From Verrucomicrobiaceae bacterium (lineage in GTDB: Bacteria > Verrucomicrobiota > Verrucomicrobiia > Verrucomicrobiales > Verrucomicrobiaceae), in NCBI GenBank assembly GCA_024232965.1, contig JACKQF010000005.1:186001-250000 (forward strand): a stretch of DNA of 64,000 nt. Reading direction: 5' to 3'. The position numbers and the translations under genes were made by a program. Below the pieces are notes generated by a model. It ran no database searches. It was not told where the DNA came from and worked only from the letters and a program-made list of their open reading frames with translations. This document shows positions 52,357 to 61,305 of the stretch, one piece after another; within the stretch, counting starts at the first letter, position 1; the number at the start of each line of letters is the position of its first letter.

Positions 52357-53976
52357 TCAACCCGGCACAATCCAGGGCATTAGATAGGCCTGAATCATGA
52401 TCAACACGCCCATCAACGCCGCCAGTCCGACACTGTGCCAAAAAACTGCCCGCAAGATGGTACCGGCATCCGGGCTATCGACGCGCCCGCTGGTGGCGAC
52501 ACTTGCGACGACGATGCTCTGCGCATCGATCATCTTGCCCATCACCCCGCCGGAGCTATTGGCCGCGGCCATCAGCACGGGAGACAAGCCCAGTTGCTGG
52601 GCTGTCACGTTTTGCAGATTCCCAAACAGCACGTTCGAAGACGTATCGCTACCCGTCAGCGCCACCCCCAGCCAGCCGATGATCGGAGAGAAAAAAGGAA
52701 ACCAAAACCCCGTACCAGCCATCGCCAATCCCATCGTCGTATCGGTGCCGCTGTATCGAGTCGTAAACCCCAACGCGAGCATCAGCGCGATCGTCAGTAG
52801 CGACACCCTCAGCCGCCACAAAGTCTGCCCATAGATCCGCAGCAGCGCCAGCGGTCGCAGCCCCAGGCAGGTACCCGCGCACATGCCAGCAAAAAGCAAC
52901 GCCGTGCCAGTCGCAGACAGGAGATTCAGCGCAAACTCGGCCTTCTCTGGCTCAGGCTCCGCCGCTACTGGCGGCATTTTTTGCACCGCTAGATGCAGCA
53001 CAGGCACTGGACTGCTCCACTTGGCCCAACCGTCCAAATTGGACTTCACCACTGGCAGTCCCCACAGAAAAACAAACACCGAAAGGAAAACCCAAGGCAC
53101 CCAGGCCCACCAAACCCCGACCTCCGGCCCAGTCCTTGTCGGCTCCACAGCCGCTCCATCCTTGGGTTGCCATACCTTCATCAGAATGACCAACGCCAGC
53201 ATTGACACGATGGCCCCCGCGATATCGACCAGCCAGGGACCGTGGTAATTGCTGACCAAAAACTGCATCACCGAAAAGCTCAGCCCCGCCACCAGGCACG
53301 CCGGCCACACTCCCAGCATCCCTCGCCAACCGCACTGTGCCATCACCAGCCAAAAAGGAACCAGCACCGAAAAGAGCGGCAACTGCCGACCGACCATCGC
53401 ACTCAGATCCCCCAAATCCAGGCCCGTGACCTTTGCTAGCGTCAGCAGCGGCGTGCCCAGAGCGCCGTAGGCGACCGGTGCCGTATTACCGATCAGCGCT
53501 AATTTGGCAGCCTCTAGCGGACGGAACCCCAGACCAATCATCAGCGCCCCCGTGATCGCCACTGGCGCACCAAAACCCGCCGCTCCCTCAATGAATGCGC
53601 CAAAGCTAAAGGCAATGAGCAGAGCCTGGATCCGCCGATCTGCGGACAGCCCCGCCACCTGCTTCTGAAGCACGGCAAACTGCCCCGTCTCTACCGAGAT
53701 CTGATAAATAAAGATCGCGTTCAGAATGATCCAGCCGATCGGGAACAGCCCAAAGCCCGCCCCATACACCGCCGCCATGCCCGTCAGTTGCACAGGCATG
53801 TGAAACACGAAAGTCGCAATTCCCGCCGCGCAGAACAGCCCCGCCGCCGCAGCCACCTGCGCCCGCACGTGCCAGATGGCCAGCAAGCCTAGCAGCACCA
53901 CTACCGGAATGGCCGCCACCAGAGCTGAAAGCAGCGGATGGCCCAGTGGATCGTAGTTTTGTGACCAAATCATCAT
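52357..53976 (-). CDS. lldP: L-lactate permease (LctP/LldP family)
   Basis: 539 residues with about 13 membrane helices. Family signatures are GAFIEGAAGFGAPVAITGAL, NTAPVAYGALGTPLLTLAKV, GWLGVALTGSDTSSNVLFGN and GGVMGKMIDAQSIVVASVAT. The protein carries lactate or glycolate with protons. A central loop (about 315-345) is unusually Pro/Glu-rich (PPVAAEPEPEKAE). It heads a minus-strand series lldP, fur-like, metF, ROK kinase; a lactate-specific regulator or dehydrogenase is not seen nearby. Confidence 0.93.
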   Translation of the reverse strand: MMIWSQNYDPLGHPLLSALVAAIPVVVLLGLLAIWHVRAQVAAAAGLFCAAGIATFVFHMPVQLTGMAAVYGAGFGLFPIGWIILNAIFIYQISVETGQFAVLQKQVAGLSADRRIQALLIAFSFGAFIEGAAGFGAPVAITGALMIGLGFRPLEAAKLALIGNTAPVAYGALGTPLLTLAKVTGLDLGDLSAMVGRQLPLFSVLVPFWLVMAQCGWRGMLGVWPACLVAGLSFSVMQFLVSNYHGPWLVDIAGAIVSMLALVILMKVWQPKDGAAVEPTRTGPEVGVWWAWVPWVFLSVFVFLWGLPVVKSNLDGWAKWSSPVPVLHLAVQKMPPVAAEPEPEKAEFALNLLSATGTALLFAGMCAGTCLGLRPLALLRIYGQTLWRLRVSLLTIALMLALGFTTRYSGTDTTMGLAMAGTGFWFPFFSPIIGWLGVALTGSDTSSNVLFGNLQNVTAQQLGLSPVLMAAANSSGGVMGKMIDAQSIVVASVATSGRVDSPDAGTILRAVFWHSVGLAALMGVLIMIQAYLMPWIVPG

Positions 53977-54047
53977 GAGGAGTTGTGTAGAAACGTAGTT
54001 TGATCACAGAATGCCGTGTCCCGTCAATCAATCTGCGCGCTGCGAGG

Positions 54048-54075
54048 TTGACCGCGGGCCATCGCTTTTCACAAT
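54048..54075 (+). promoter_or_regulatory. Candidate trxB promoter with overlapping dyad downstream
   Basis: TTGACC (54048-54053), 16 bases, then CACAAT (54070-54075). A short perfect inverted repeat GGGAA-CATT-TTCCC at 54078-54091 covers the expected start point near 54083, a reasonable operator position. The -10 is a 4/6 match. Confidence 0.35.
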
Positions 54076-54111
54076 CCGGGAACATTTTCCCACCTTAGAC
54101 CTCACAATCAC

Positions 54112-55044
54112 ATGGAAAACATCATCATCATCGGCACCGGCTGCGCCGGATTTACCGCAGCCATTTACACAGGCCGCGCCAACCTGAATCCTCTCATCCT
54201 TGCGGGCAATCAGCCCGGCGGCCAACTCACGACCACCACCGAAGTCGAAAACTTCCCCGGCTTTCCCGAAGGCATTATGGGGCCTGATCTGATGATGAAC
54301 ATGCAAACGCAGGCAGAGAAATTCGGCGCGCGCATCGAGTACGCCTTCGTCAAAGAAGTCAAAAAGGCCCCCGCAGGCCACTTTGAGATCATCACCGATG
54401 ACGGCACCGTCCGCGAAGCCCGCGCCGTGATCGTCGCCACCGGCGCTTCTCCTCGCCACCTGGGCTTGCCCAACGAAAAGAGTCTCATCGGTCACGGCCT
54501 CACCAGCTGCGCCACCTGCGATGGTGCCTTTTACCGCAATGTCCCCGTCGCCGTCGTCGGTGGCGGAGACTCCGCCTGCGAAGAAGCAGGGTTCCTCACC
54601 AAGTTCGCCTCCACGGTCTATCTGATCCACCGCCGCGATACCCTGCGTGCCTCCAAGATCATGGCGGATCGCGCCCTGGCCAATCCCAAAATCAAGCCAA
54701 TCTGGGACAGCACCATCATCGAGTATCTCACCGACGACAAAGGCGAAGTCCGCGCCGCAAAGCTGCAAAACCTCGTCACCAAAGAAGAGAGCGAACTGGA
54801 GCTGAAATGCGTCTTCGTCGCTATCGGCCACGTGCCAAATGGTCAGTTCCTCGGTGAGCTCGTGGATACCGACGAGAACGGCTACATCCTCCAGACCAAT
54901 GGAACCCGCACCAAGACCGAAGGCCTCTTCGCTGCGGGCGATGTTGCCGATCACGTCTATCGCCAGGCCATCACCGCCGCCGGGCAGGGCTGCGCCGCCG
55001 CTCTCGAAGCCGAGCGCTACCTTGCCTCCGTCGGAGTCCACTAA
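54112..55044 (+). CDS. trxB: Thioredoxin-disulfide reductase
   Basis: 310 residues, normal length. FAD Rossmann motif at the N-terminus (IIIIGTGCAGFTAAIYTGRA; GxGxxG present), the redox-active CATC at 133-136 (TSCATCDGAFY), NADPH motif VVGGGDSACEEAGFLTKFA followed by HRRDTLRASKIM, and the C-terminal GLFAAGDVADHVYRQAITAA. It reduces thioredoxin with NADPH in the cytoplasm. The aminotransferase gene begins 22 bases later and is probably co-transcribed. Confidence 0.96.
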   Translation: MENIIIIGTGCAGFTAAIYTGRANLNPLILAGNQPGGQLTTTTEVENFPGFPEGIMGPDLMMNMQTQAEKFGARIEYAFVKEVKKAPAGHFEIITDDGTVREARAVIVATGASPRHLGLPNEKSLIGHGLTSCATCDGAFYRNVPVAVVGGGDSACEEAGFLTKFASTVYLIHRRDTLRASKIMADRALANPKIKPIWDSTIIEYLTDDKGEVRAAKLQNLVTKEESELELKCVFVAIGHVPNGQFLGELVDTDENGYILQTNGTRTKTEGLFAAGDVADHVYRQAITAAGQGCAAALEAERYLASVGVH

Positions 55045-55066
55045 TTCAGCGCCCCTTCTTCAGAAA

Positions 55067-56179
55067 ATGAACACTCAGCATCCCGCAGAACGCATCCTCA
55101 TGGGGCCAGGCCCCAGCCCCGTGCCCGCCCGCGTCCTTCGTGCCCTTGGCGCGCCGACGCTCGGCCATCTGGATCCCCAGTACGTCGCCATCATGGATGA
55201 AGTATGCGAGATGCTGCGCGAAGTTTTTCAGACAAAAAACGCCCTCACCTTCCCGGTTAGCGGCACCGGAATGGCTGGCATGGAGTGCATCGCCACCAAC
55301 CTCCTGGAACCCGGCGATGAAGCCATCGTCTGCATCAACGGCGTGTTTGGTGGGCGCATGAAGGACGTCATGGAACGCTGCGGAGCCACTGTCTACGCCG
55401 TCGAGGCAGAGTGGGGCGAGGTCATCCAACTCGATCAAATCGCCGCTGCACTAGAGCTGCACCCCAAAGCCAAACTCGTCGGAATCGTGCATGCCGAGAC
55501 TAGCACCGGTGCCCACCAACCGCTCGACGGCTTTGCGGATCTCGTTCACAGCAAGGGAGCACTGCTGGTCGTCGATGCCGTCACCAGCCTCGGCGGTCAT
55601 GAATTGCGCGTCGACGAGTGGGGCATCGATGCCATCTACAGCGGCACACAAAAATGCCTCAGCTGCCCTCCTGGGCTCGCTCCCGTCAGCTTCGGCGACC
55701 GCGCGCTCGCCATCATGGACAGCCGCAAGACCAAGCCGCAGTCGTGGTATCTGGATGTCTCCATGCTGCGGAAATACTACACCAGCGGAGGCGGCGGGCG
55801 CGTCTACCACCACACCGCACCGATCAACATGACTTACGCCCTGCGCGAAGCACTGGCCATCGTGTTGGAGGAAGGCTTGGAAAACCGCATCGAGCGCCAC
55901 GAAAAGATGCATTTGCGCCTCCGGGCTGGATTGGAGTCGATGGGACTCAGCTACATCCCCAAAAGATCACTGCACAGCCTCAACTGCATCCGCATCCCCG
56001 ATGGCGCAGACGACGCTGGCACCCGCAAACGGCTCCTGGAAGAATACGGCATCGAGATCGGTGCCGGACTCGGCGTCATGGCCGGCAAAGCCTGGCGCAT
56101 CGGCCTCATGGGCCACGGCTCCAGCATCCGCAACGTGGATCTCGTTTTGGCGGCGCTGAAGCACGTATTGGGACCATAG
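55067..56179 (+). CDS. Class V aminotransferase (alanine/serine-glyoxylate type)
   Basis: 370 residues. ATG 55067 is the start; the same frame is open back to 54839 inside trxB, but that segment is a shadow. Signature blocks are LMGPGPSPVPARVL, FPVSGTGMAGMECIATN, VHAETSTGAHQPL, VVDAVTSLGGHEL and the PLP-binding Lys196 in YSGTQKCLSCPPGLAP. A GGGGRVYHHTAP loop and MGHGSSIRNVD near the end match AGAT/SGAT enzymes, which transaminate glyoxylate with alanine or serine. It may serve glyoxylate or serine metabolism. Confidence 0.9.
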   Translation: MNTQHPAERILMGPGPSPVPARVLRALGAPTLGHLDPQYVAIMDEVCEMLREVFQTKNALTFPVSGTGMAGMECIATNLLEPGDEAIVCINGVFGGRMKDVMERCGATVYAVEAEWGEVIQLDQIAAALELHPKAKLVGIVHAETSTGAHQPLDGFADLVHSKGALLVVDAVTSLGGHELRVDEWGIDAIYSGTQKCLSCPPGLAPVSFGDRALAIMDSRKTKPQSWYLDVSMLRKYYTSGGGGRVYHHTAPINMTYALREALAIVLEEGLENRIERHEKMHLRLRAGLESMGLSYIPKRSLHSLNCIRIPDGADDAGTRKRLLEEYGIEIGAGLGVMAGKAWRIGLMGHGSSIRNVDLVLAALKHVLGP

Positions 56180-56270
56180 CTCACGGCATTGGTGTGGATG
56201 CGTTTCGCATCAACGGCGATGCCCTCTGAGTCGATTCCCTCCGGCCAGACACCTCTGACAGTTCTAGCAC

Positions 56271-56309
56271 TTGCGCATCTTTTTAGAGCGGTGTATATTT
56301 CGCCGCTCT
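56271..56309 (+). promoter_or_regulatory. Promoter with inverted repeat around the -10 for the CvpA-like gene
   Basis: TTGCGC (56271-56276), 17 bases, TATATT (56294-56299). A perfect 7-base inverted repeat AGAGCGG (56285-56291) and CCGCTCT (56303-56309) brackets the -10 with an 11-base centre. A dyad in this position could be a repressor operator, or a leader hairpin. The start codon is at 56320. Confidence 0.45.
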
Positions 56310-56319
56310 TAATAATTAT

Positions 56320-57243
56320 ATGGCGGCGATTCCATCTCCAGGCCCCATCTTCGATACGCTGGACAAAATCCCCCTCGGCACCTGGGTCACAGCAGGCGCG
56401 GCCGGTGTGGTCGCTTTTCTGGCGGGTCTGGCATTCTCTCGGGGCATCGTGAAGCAGTTGATGTCCGTCGTCAGTCTCACGGTCGGCGTTGGTGCCGCCT
56501 GGTATGTTTTCAGCCACCGAGTTCAGGTCTTCGGGGCCGCTGGCAGCTCGATGCCCATGGATCGATTGATGATGTTTTCCGGCATCGCCGGCGTGATCTG
56601 CTTTTTCATCACCAAAGCCGGCATGCACATCCTCGCTGCGTTTGGTCTACTTCGAATCTTTGCAGGCATGACGGGTTGGCGGGGAATGCTGGCCAGCGCT
56701 GTGCCTTCCGGTTTCATGCTATGGATGGCATCCATGGTGCTGCGGGTCGTCGGCAATCTCTACGGGATGGAGACAGCCTCCGCGGTGGCCAAGGAGGGCT
56801 CAAAGCTCAAGAACGAAGCCGTCTCGCTGTGGCAAAAAGTCAGCCAGCAACTGGATCGTAGCCCACTGGGCAATATTGCCAATCAGGTGGACCCCTTTGA
56901 CATGAGATCCACCTCCAATCTGGCGCGACTGCTGATCCTCTGGCCAGACGGCAGGGTGTGGGCCTCACTGGCCAAAGATGCGAAGACCCGGGAGGTGCTG
57001 AACCACCCACGCATCCAGCAACTCGGCCACGACCCCGCCGTGCGCAAGTGCATCGCCAGCAAGGACTTTGCCGCGCTCCTCCAGTTACCTCAAGTCTCCG
57101 ACGCCGCCAGCCATCCTGACCTCGAGCCAGTGCTTAGCGGATTGGCACTGGAGGACGCCATGGACGCGATCATCTACAACAAAGGCCGCGCCGCCGGAGC
57201 CCCGGCCAAGGCCCCTGCACCGAAAGTGGCTGCCCGCCATTGA
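56320..57243 (+). CDS. CvpA-like multi-pass membrane protein
   Basis: 307 residues. Four or so hydrophobic helices occupy about 20-150 (VTAGAAGVVAFLAGLAFS, LMSVVSLTVGVGAAWYVF, IAGVICFFITKAGMHILAAF, LASAVPSGFMLWMASMVL); the last residues of this domain carry a FGLLRIFAGMTGWRGML loop as in CvpA (colicin V production) proteins. The C-terminal half (about 150-300) is soluble, with repeats of short helices (LNHPRIQQLGHDPAVRKCIA, LLQLPQVSDAASHPDLEP) that also occur in other bacterial membrane-linked proteins. Function unknown; CvpA members affect envelope processes and purine metabolism regulation. Confidence 0.6.
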   Translation: MAAIPSPGPIFDTLDKIPLGTWVTAGAAGVVAFLAGLAFSRGIVKQLMSVVSLTVGVGAAWYVFSHRVQVFGAAGSSMPMDRLMMFSGIAGVICFFITKAGMHILAAFGLLRIFAGMTGWRGMLASAVPSGFMLWMASMVLRVVGNLYGMETASAVAKEGSKLKNEAVSLWQKVSQQLDRSPLGNIANQVDPFDMRSTSNLARLLILWPDGRVWASLAKDAKTREVLNHPRIQQLGHDPAVRKCIASKDFAALLQLPQVSDAASHPDLEPVLSGLALEDAMDAIIYNKGRAAGAPAKAPAPKVAARH

Positions 57244-57315
57244 TCAAGATCGGCATATAAGGCGCGCTACCCCAGGCTTGTCATCCGGACGGAAGCCGCT
57301 ATCTTCATCGCCCCC

Positions 57316-58680
57316 ATGCCCAAGGTCCATATCCGCACATACGGTTGCCAGATGAACGAGCGCGACACCGAACAGGTCTCGCAGATGTTTGTTGAGCGCG
57401 GCTATACCATGACGCCCCAAGAAGAGGAGGCCGATGTGATCCTGATCAACACCTGCTCCGTGCGGGATCAAGCGGAACAGAAGGCCCTGGGCAAGATGGG
57501 CCTGATGAACCGCTACCGCAAATCGAAGCCGCAATTGGTGACGGGTTTCATGGGCTGCATGGCACAGAGTCGTGGCAGCGAGTTGATTGATACGGCGAAG
57601 GTGGATCTGGTCGTCGGTACGCAAAAATATCACCGCGTCGTCAGCTACGTCGAAGAGATCTTCCGCGTGCGCCAGGAGCGGCAGATGGACGATGAGAAGT
57701 TTTCCATCGTCGATGTGGATGAAGAGATCGCCTCGCAGAACGCCATCCGCGATCACTCACTGAAGGAGCACCAGGGCACGGCCTTTGTCAGCATCATGCA
57801 GGGTTGCAACATGAAGTGCACGTTTTGCATCGTGCCCTACACCCGTGGCGGCGAACGCGCTCGCCCCATCGCAGAGATCGTCGAAGAGGTGCGCCGACTG
57901 GCAGATCGGGGTGTGAAGGAGGTGACGCTGCTCGGCCAAATCGTGAACCTTTACGGCCGACATGAATTTCCCACCGTGGACGGGAAAACACCCTTTGTGC
58001 AGTTGCTCGAAGCCGTGAACGACGTTCCAGGCATCGAGCGCATTCGTTTCACCAGTCCCCATCCGATCGGCTATAAGAAGGACTTGATCGAAGCCTTCAC
58101 CTACCTCCCAAAACTGGCGGAACATGTGCACTTACCCGTGCAAAGCGGCAGCGATGCCGTGCTGAAAAAAATGCATCGCCCCTACACCGCCGCGAAGTTT
58201 GAGGAGCTCGTCGCCCGCATCCGCGAGGCACGGCCAGGCATCGCCATTACCACCGACGTGATTGTCGGCTTCCCGGGGGAGACGGAGGAAGATTATCTCA
58301 TGACACGCGGCCTGTTCCAGCGCGTGGGTTTTGACAATGCGTTTGTGTTTCGCTATTCGAAGCGTCGCGGCACGCCAGCGGCAGAGATGGATGAGGAGAT
58401 TCAAGTACCAGAGCGCGTCAAAGAAGAGCGCAATCAGGACCTGCTGGATGTCGTCAACGGCATTGGTCGCCCGCGCTACACCGCCCTCATCGGCCAGGAG
58501 GTGGAAATCTTGTGCGAGGGCTACAGCCGCACCAATGAGGCGCGCCTCAGCGGTCGCACGCGGACGAACCGCATCGTCGTCTTTGAGGGCGACGCCCAGC
58601 GCCACACCGGTCAGATCTTCAAGGTGCGGGTTCGCGATGCGCAGAACTTCACCCTCTACGGTGATCCTGCAATCTTGTAG
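57316..58680 (+). CDS. miaB: tRNA-2-methylthio-N6-dimethylallyladenosine synthase
   Basis: 454 residues. Three domains: UPF0004 with cluster Cys at YGCQMNERD (Cys11), NTCSVRD and GFMGCMAQS; radical-SAM core with CNMKCTFC (Cys164, Cys168, Cys171); and a TRAM domain at the end (YTALIGQEVEILCEGYSR, RIVVFEG). It adds a methylthio group to i6A37 of tRNAs that read UNN codons, using two 4Fe-4S clusters and S-adenosylmethionine. The EVTLLGQIVNLYG segment matches MiaB, not RimO. Confidence 0.95.
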   Translation: MPKVHIRTYGCQMNERDTEQVSQMFVERGYTMTPQEEEADVILINTCSVRDQAEQKALGKMGLMNRYRKSKPQLVTGFMGCMAQSRGSELIDTAKVDLVVGTQKYHRVVSYVEEIFRVRQERQMDDEKFSIVDVDEEIASQNAIRDHSLKEHQGTAFVSIMQGCNMKCTFCIVPYTRGGERARPIAEIVEEVRRLADRGVKEVTLLGQIVNLYGRHEFPTVDGKTPFVQLLEAVNDVPGIERIRFTSPHPIGYKKDLIEAFTYLPKLAEHVHLPVQSGSDAVLKKMHRPYTAAKFEELVARIREARPGIAITTDVIVGFPGETEEDYLMTRGLFQRVGFDNAFVFRYSKRRGTPAAEMDEEIQVPERVKEERNQDLLDVVNGIGRPRYTALIGQEVEILCEGYSRTNEARLSGRTRTNRIVVFEGDAQRHTGQIFKVRVRDAQNFTLYGDPAIL

Positions 58681-58705
58681 AGGATTCAGAGTCGTCCGCT
58701 GGCGG

Positions 58706-59218
58706 CTACTCCTCGATGACCTCTGGATACTGCTGACGCAGGAAGAGCAGATCGACCGCGTCTTTCTGGCGATGCGTATTCTTTTTCATTCGCCACAACA
58801 GCTTGGGAGAAGCGAACGGAACCGGCACCCCTTGGACCTCGCGAATCACGATGTCCTTGGCGGCCTCGGCATAATCAATTCCCGATGCCGATTTCATGAG
58901 ATCCACCACGATCTCATCGGCGACGCGCACAACGGTGTATTTTGCGACATCACCAGGGTCAAGCTGCAGCACGGCTTTGTCTGGGAGAGACTCAAGACAC
59001 CGATAGACTCGCGCTTCATTTTCGGGTGAGGTATCGATCAACAAGTCAACGTCACCTGTCGTCCTCCCGTAACCGGAGTAGATAATGGCAAATCCCCCGA
59101 TGATAAGGTACTTTGCCCCCTCCGCATTGAGCAGTCGGCAAATCCCAACGATATCTTCCTCGGTCGGCGCCCGAGAAATTAATTCGCCGTCTTCCGGTTC
59201 GTCATCTTCCACATCCAT
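58706..59218 (-). CDS. Nucleotidyltransferase (AbiEii/MenA-like superfamily), probable toxin-like partner
   Basis: 170 residues. The polymerase-beta-type signature is IIGGFAIIYSGYGRTTGDVD with catalytic Asp56 and Asp58, and a third acidic residue in EIVVDLMKS (Asp106). The C-terminus has the family motif KNTHRQKDAVDLLFLRQQ. Such small nucleotidyltransferases are often toxins or antiviral effectors paired with a small upstream gene, which is present here with a 40-base overlap. An acidic N-terminal tail (DVEDDEPEDGE) precedes the fold. Whether it is a toxin, a kanamycin-like resistance enzyme or a tRNA-modifying enzyme is unknown. Confidence 0.8.
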   Translation of the reverse strand: MDVEDDEPEDGELISRAPTEEDIVGICRLLNAEGAKYLIIGGFAIIYSGYGRTTGDVDLLIDTSPENEARVYRCLESLPDKAVLQLDPGDVAKYTVVRVADEIVVDLMKSASGIDYAEAAKDIVIREVQGVPVPFASPKLLWRMKKNTHRQKDAVDLLFLRQQYPEVIEE

Positions 59219-59397
59219 GCGTCAGCCTCCTCGTGAGAATTGAACCGATAAACGCCGCGGGGACACACTCCGAGTTTTTGACTTTTGAGAGCCTGATTCA
59301 ACGTCACCTGAAGCGCGACACCAGATTTCGGCGGCACACGCCGTCCGACGGTCTTCCCGATGAACTCTTCAACGTTGATGACAGGGCGCGGATCCAT
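59179..59397 (-). CDS. Small antitoxin-like partner of the nucleotidyltransferase
   Basis: 72 residues from ATG 59397 (MDPRPVINVEEFIGKTVGRR); the frame is open to 59547 but that part overlaps the cyclase gene. The conserved-looking end, RGVYRFNSHEEADAWMWKMT, resembles small proteins often found before nucleotidyltransferase genes. The stop falls 40 bases inside the nucleotidyltransferase gene, so the pair is co-translated. No DNA-binding motif is clear. Function inferred only from size, order and overlap. Confidence 0.6.
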   Translation of the reverse strand: MDPRPVINVEEFIGKTVGRRVPPKSGVALQVTLNQALKSQKLGVCPRGVYRFNSHEEADAWMWKMTNRKTAN

Positions 59398-59437
59398 TGC
59401 GGGTGAATGATAAGGCTCGGGCGGCATCATCGCAAGA

Positions 59438-61225
59438 CTAGATCTGGCGCTCCGCCAAGCAAGAACGAGCGGATACCAACCCAGCCAAGGCCCAAACGAC
59501 GGGGTAAAGCTCCTCATGATACCACAGTCGAGCGAAGTAGAGACCAATCGGTGCCGCCGGGAAATTCGTGCCCTTCTGAGTCAACTGTGCCAGCCCCAAT
59601 GCGCCTCTTTGGATGCGATCACGCGGCAGCGTCGCACTCGACTGCAGTGCGCGAGACAAGGCCGTGAGCGCGGCTCCAGTCTCTTCGATAGAGGCCGGCG
59701 CCACAGCATCCCCGCCCCAGGTGCCATCGCCTTTTTGCGCTTTCAAAAGATACGCGATCCCCGACGCGATGAGATCACCCGCCTGCGCCGCCAAGCCCGG
59801 CACGCCTGCCAAGAATCCGACCACTTGGGCGGTGCCATAGACTGGATTTACCTCCTCTTCCACATGCTCATTGCCGAACCATAGCGGCAGCCAGGATCCG
59901 TCTGCGCGTTGGCACTTCTTCAGGTAGTTCAGCGCGAGTTGGGTCGCATGATCGATCCGCGTCTGGTGCAGATGCGGCAATTGGTCACGCCATAACCACC
60001 ACGCGTTAAGAGCGTGGGCGGTCAACTCCGGCGTGCTGCGATCAAAGGGCAGTGTGCCCCACCCGCGGCAAAACGTCGGCATGCCACCATCCCGGTTTTG
60101 CAGGTCCAGCAGCCACGTGGCACCCGCAGCCATCGCGTTCACATCAGTCGTCCCCAGATGATGGAGCGCGATCATGGCCCCTGGCGTGTCGTCAGAGTCG
60201 GGCACGCCGCCCGGCAGATCCGTCCACGCCCAACCTCCAGGGGCCGCATTGGTGAACGGATGGATGTCGTGATACTGCTGATTTAAGACCCAATCACGAA
60301 CCACGCGCGCGTCTGGGAGTTCCTCCGTTTCGTCAATCGCCAGGGCCTTCACGGCTAATGTCGTTCCCCAGGTCGCGAGATTGGTATCGATGGGCCAGGC
60401 ACCATCGTCCCGTTGCGATCGCTCCAGGAATTCCACGGCGCCTGGCACACAAGCGTGCAACGCCTCCCCTGCCCCGGCCAAGGCCATTGTCACAAAACTC
60501 GTCAGCGGGGTCGCCTCCAAGTAGCCACCGCTGGAAGGTTGCAGCGTTTTCAACATCGGGCGGATGTAGGGCCACAGTGCCCCGCGCAACCAGCCCAGCG
60601 GATTCCAAGGCGCTGGTGGTGCTTTGTTAAAACGCAGGTAACCGATGGCAATCAGCGCTGGCAATGCGTAACTGACCACTGGTAGCCCGATTGCGCCAAA
60701 CCAGGTTCTTGGCAGGGCCGCCAATTCAAAGGGCAAGGCTAGAACTCGCCGCCAAGCCGCCTCCTCAGGTCCCAAGGTCCCACACAGGGCGCAATGCATC
60801 AGAATCGGCACCGAGAAGGTTCGGTCCTTTCCATACCGAGCCACCACCGCCTTGCAGATCTCGTCAGGCCGCAACGAACCCACCTGCGCTTCAATCCATG
60901 CTTCCGCCTTCCCGATGCCGTCTGCGGCTTCCGGGGCGCAGCGCTTCAGGGCACTCCAACAGAGCAGCGTGGTGGAAAGATTGCTTTTGCTGAGCGTCGT
61001 ATCCCCCCAACCACCATCCGCATTTTGATGATCGGTCAGCCATGCCGCCCCCGCATCCACCCGACCTGCGTGCATCGCGGCATCCACCTGACTAAGAGCA
61101 ACCATCGCGGTGGCCGTCGATAGAGCGCTGCTGGAAAGATGCCCCTCCCACCAACCGGATTCATTGCGCAGTCCCAACAAATGAGCGCGTGTCTTGGCGA
61201 TGACGGAATCCAGTTCTTGCATCAT
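59438..61225 (-). CDS. shc: Squalene-hopene cyclase family triterpene cyclase
   Basis: 595 residues. QW-type repeats occur through the protein (NADGGWGDTTLS, DDGAWPIDTNLATWG, DGTWGGDAVAP, ADGSWLPLWFGN). The protonating motif DxDD is DSDD at 343-346 (GVPDSDDTPGAM). These enzymes cyclise squalene or other polyprenes to hopanoids at the membrane. The chain is a little shorter than typical Shc (about 630-720). No other hopanoid gene (hpnCDE or hpnH type) adjoins it, so the substrate could be different. It is followed 40 bases later by the small antitoxin-like gene on the same strand. Confidence 0.85.
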   Translation of the reverse strand: MMQELDSVIAKTRAHLLGLRNESGWWEGHLSSSALSTATAMVALSQVDAAMHAGRVDAGAAWLTDHQNADGGWGDTTLSKSNLSTTLLCWSALKRCAPEAADGIGKAEAWIEAQVGSLRPDEICKAVVARYGKDRTFSVPILMHCALCGTLGPEEAAWRRVLALPFELAALPRTWFGAIGLPVVSYALPALIAIGYLRFNKAPPAPWNPLGWLRGALWPYIRPMLKTLQPSSGGYLEATPLTSFVTMALAGAGEALHACVPGAVEFLERSQRDDGAWPIDTNLATWGTTLAVKALAIDETEELPDARVVRDWVLNQQYHDIHPFTNAAPGGWAWTDLPGGVPDSDDTPGAMIALHHLGTTDVNAMAAGATWLLDLQNRDGGMPTFCRGWGTLPFDRSTPELTAHALNAWWLWRDQLPHLHQTRIDHATQLALNYLKKCQRADGSWLPLWFGNEHVEEEVNPVYGTAQVVGFLAGVPGLAAQAGDLIASGIAYLLKAQKGDGTWGGDAVAPASIEETGAALTALSRALQSSATLPRDRIQRGALGLAQLTQKGTNFPAAPIGLYFARLWYHEELYPVVWALAGLVSARSCLAERQI

Positions 61226-61305
61226 CGTTGGGCCGGGGCAGTGGTGGCAGCAGTCATGGCAGCGATGCTAAAAAGCAATCGCCCGCCAACAACTGCAAAC
61301 TCCGC

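Noticed and set aside
54028..55041. 337-codon minus-strand frame opposite trxB
   Set aside because: Fully antisense to a clear TrxB with all motifs; the Gly/Asp/Val-rich translation is a shadow.
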